In this document: one piece after another, positions 13,460 to 15,506 of the stretch
Layout of the letters: the number at the start of each line of letters is the position of its first letter
Numbering within the stretch: position 1 is the first letter of the stretch
Assembly (NCBI GenBank): GCA_004558595.1
Contig: SFCN01000049.1
Span: 1 to 15,506, forward strand
DNA length: 15,506 bases
Direction of reading: 5' to 3'
Source of the DNA: Phascolarctobacterium sp.
Lineage (GTDB): Bacteria; Bacillota; Negativicutes; Acidaminococcales; Acidaminococcaceae
Position numbers and translations under genes: made by a program
The notes under the pieces: generated by a model
The model's database searches: none
Told to the model about the DNA's origin: nothing
Seen by the model: the letters and a program-made list of their open reading frames with translations, nothing else

Positions 13460-15506
13460 TACTCGAAAAACTCAGCCAAGGTTTCCGCCAACACATCCAC
13501 CTTAATAGGCTTAGCGATATGTCCGTTCATACCGGCCTGCAAAGCGTTCTTGCGGTCCTCCTCAAAAGCATTGGCGGTAACTGCCAGAATAATAACCTTG
13601 GACTTCTCCTTATTTTCCAGCTCGCGAATGGCCTTCGTAGCCTCATAACCATTCATCCTGGGCATTTGGATATCCATCAAAATTAAATCGTAATAGCCTG
13701 CGGGAGCCGCCTCCAGCATAGCCACGCACTCACAGCCATCCTGAGCCAGCTCCACGGCGAAGCCCATTCTCTGTAAAATCGCCGTAGCTATTTCTGCATT
13801 CAGCTCATTATCCTCGGCCAGCAAAATGCGTTTGCCTCGGAAATCGAGAGTCTTGCTTTCCGTGCTCTTCTTTTGCACAGCCACCTGACTTGGCTCGGCC
13901 CAGCGAAGGGGTAACATTATGGTGATTTTCGTGCCTTGGCCCAGTTGGCTTTCCACTTCAATAGTGCCCTTCATAAACTCTACAAGCTTCTTCACGATGG
14001 GCATACCCAGCCCGGTGCCATGGATTTTGCTTTCTGTGGAAGAATGCTCCCTAGTAAACTCCTCAAAAATATGGGGCAAAAACTCTTGGGAAATGCCGAT
14101 GCCGGTATCCTCAATAGTGGTCCTGTACCAGCTATAGCCGGGCTTATCCATGGGGAGCTCCTCCACGCTCAAGGAAATACTGCCACCGTTAGGAGTATAT
14201 TTCACAGCGTTACTAAAGATGTTGAACATCACTTCACGCAGCTTAACCGCATCGCAAATAATATCCGCATGCTGTACCTTTTCGAGGCGAATATGGCGTA
14301 GCTGCTTCTCCTTCAGCTGTGGGTCAAACAGGGAATAGAAGGAATCATTAAAGCTATGAATATTGCAGCAGCTTTCCTCCAGCTGCATCATGCCGCTTTC
14401 AATACGGGCCATTTCGAGCACGTTATTGATCAGAGAAAGCAGGAAATCGTTGGCAGTTTTAATCTTGCCAATATAGTTCTGCGCCAGCTCCTGCTCATGT
14501 AAATTCTTCTCTAACAGCTCCGTAAAGCCAATGATAGCATTCATAGGCGTGCGGATATCATGACTCATATTGAACAAAAAGGCGGATTTGGCAGCGCTGG
14601 CACGGTTAGCAATCTCCAGCTGGGCCATGGTTTCAGCCTTATCATGGGCTTCGGTCACGTCACGCCCCAAAATATTGGCCACAGGCTCGCCGGCCTCATT
14701 GGTACCCATGAAAAGGTTAACCTCGTGCCACTGGTTCGTGCCATTAATCTGCATCCGACAGATTATGGAGCCTGCGTAGCCAGAAAAATGCAGTCTCTTT
14801 TGCAATGCCTGCACGCCAATCAAATTATCGTAGGCCTCCTTGTGCTCTTGGCCCACAAACTTGAGTAATTTGGCGTATAAAAGCACATAGTCATCAGTCT
14901 CCTGCATGAGACTGATGGTTTCAGGTTCGCCGGTACCGGTAATCAGGGAATAATGCCAGCTTTCCAAATTTACAGTCAGGTTAAAGCTATAGAGCATTTT
15001 GGTAATACCGGATAGCAACTGGTCACGAGCCATAACGGCTCTTTGTTGATTATCCCTTTGCTCCTGACGCTTGTGAGATTCGGTAATATCGCGACCGAGA
15101 ATATTGGCCACGGGCTCACCTTTTTCGTTAGTGCCCATAAAAATATTCATTTCATGCCATTCTTCACCATTGTCGATAATGGCGCCATATTCCAAGCTAC
15201 CAATAAAGCCGTGGGCATTACTACGTGCCCGCAAAGCATCTAAGCTAGCCAGAGCAGCAAACTGAATCACGTTTTCCGGGTCTAAATATTGCAGCTTTTT
15301 ATTATAAGCAGTCTCATAATCATCGGTAGATTTAAAAATTTCCATGAATTTGGTCATACCAGTGCCAATAATCATGCTATATTTGCCGGTACGCAAATTC
15401 AAGGTCAAATTATAGCTATACAGCATCTTGGTGATTTCAGACAAAATCTGGTTTTTAGAAGCGGCAGCCTGTAGCTCTTGGGCGCTTTTTTCAGCAGCAT
15501 TATGAG
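13459..15506 (-). CDS. Hybrid sensor histidine kinase with tandem PAS-like modules (5' end beyond window)
   Basis: The reading frame is open to the right edge, so the N-terminus is missing. An in-frame TTG at 15444 lacks support as a start, because coding continues upstream through a conserved linker. Counting from that TTG, two similar sensor modules cover about 1-125 and 144-268. A HisKA domain follows with phospho-acceptor H295 (FNMSHDIRTPMNAIIGF). The ATPase domain has N408/N412, the G1 box DTGIG (446-450) and HGTGLG (475-480). A C-terminal receiver has E544-D545, phospho-acceptor D591 (LILMDIQMP), T623 and K645. No membrane segment appears in the visible part. It probably relays phosphate from H295 to D591 and then to an unknown phosphotransfer protein. 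The gamma-glutamyltransferase gene follows after 36 bases. Confidence 0.93.
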   Translation of the reverse strand, partial: HNAAEKSAQELQAAASKNQILSEITKMLYSYNLTLNLRTGKYSMIIGTGMTKFMEIFKSTDDYETAYNKKLQYLDPENVIQFAALASLDALRARSNAHGFIGSLEYGAIIDNGEEWHEMNIFMGTNEKGEPVANILGRDITESHKRQEQRDNQQRAVMARDQLLSGITKMLYSFNLTVNLESWHYSLITGTGEPETISLMQETDDYVLLYAKLLKFVGQEHKEAYDNLIGVQALQKRLHFSGYAGSIICRMQINGTNQWHEVNLFMGTNEAGEPVANILGRDVTEAHDKAETMAQLEIANRASAAKSAFLFNMSHDIRTPMNAIIGFTELLEKNLHEQELAQNYIGKIKTANDFLLSLINNVLEMARIESGMMQLEESCCNIHSFNDSFYSLFDPQLKEKQLRHIRLEKVQHADIICDAVKLREVMFNIFSNAVKYTPNGGSISLSVEELPMDKPGYSWYRTTIEDTGIGISQEFLPHIFEEFTREHSSTESKIHGTGLGMPIVKKLVEFMKGTIEVESQLGQGTKITIMLPLRWAEPSQVAVQKKSTESKTLDFRGKRILLAEDNELNAEIATAILQRMGFAVELAQDGCECVAMLEAAPAGYYDLILMDIQMPRMNGYEATKAIRELENKEKSKVIILAVTANAFEEDRKNALQAGMNGHIAKPIKVDVLAETLAEFFE
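15016..15444 (-). repeat. Coding tandem repeat, first visible 143-residue sensor module
   Basis: The module starting ITKMLYSYNLTLNL recurs as ITKMLYSFNLTVNL exactly 143 codons (429 bases) later. The ends MGTNEKGEPVANILGRDITE and MGTNEAGEPVANILGRDVTE are offset by the same 143 residues. The second copy occupies roughly 14587-15015. The middles have diverged, while both ends and the spacing are kept. Confidence 0.85.

Overview
The window reads as an ordinary chromosomal stretch of a Bacillota (Firmicutes) bacterium with roughly balanced base composition. The strongest taxonomic clue is the minus-strand order rng, rplU, prp, rpmA. It includes an L27 precursor with an N-terminal extension and the Prp protease that removes such extensions, an arrangement typical of Bacillota and some relatives. 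The L27 form (LQLHAHKKG) and the RNase G/E placement would fit a clostridial or Negativicutes-type lineage; that finer placement is inference. Promoters are close to the sigma-70/sigma-A consensus, and AGGAGG-like ribosome binding sites are common. No insertion sequence, phage gene or CRISPR array is visible.

Layout. 22-237: tRNA-Tyr and initiator tRNA-fMet behind a perfect-consensus promoter, minus strand. 280-1497: an MdtG-like MFS exporter, minus. 1652-4585: a plus-strand operon of a circularly permuted ATP-grasp protein, an alpha-E protein and a transglutaminase-like cysteine peptidase. It has its own promoter, a hairpin plus T-tract in its leader, and a strong terminator. 4614-7137: a cyclic-di-GMP protein (GGDEF, PAS, degenerate GGDEF, EAL) and a terminator shared with the next, convergent gene. 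7141-8220: an uncharacterised protein with a PH/GRAM-like C-terminus. 8315-8473: tRNA-Thr with its own promoter and terminator. 8551-9018: a Bcp-type peroxiredoxin. 9128-10255: rplU-prp-rpmA with promoter, likely L21 leader and terminator. 10245-11660: RNase G/E. 11806-13422: a cytosolic gamma-glutamyltransferase-like protein. 13459-15506: a hybrid histidine kinase cut by the right window edge.

How the genes work together. The ATP-grasp, alpha-E and transglutaminase genes overlap or lie 5 bases apart and form a recognised but biochemically uncharacterised set, predicted from family knowledge to make or process peptide (amide) bonds. This is the most interesting system here. Rng, L21, Prp and L27 form a ribosome/RNA maturation block: Prp is expected to trim L27, and the L21 promoter starts inside the last codons of rng. 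The cyclic-di-GMP protein and the hybrid kinase are both PAS-type sensors, but nothing in the sequence connects them directly. The kinase has exact 143-residue tandem sensory modules and probably shares a transcript with the gamma-glutamyltransferase gene.
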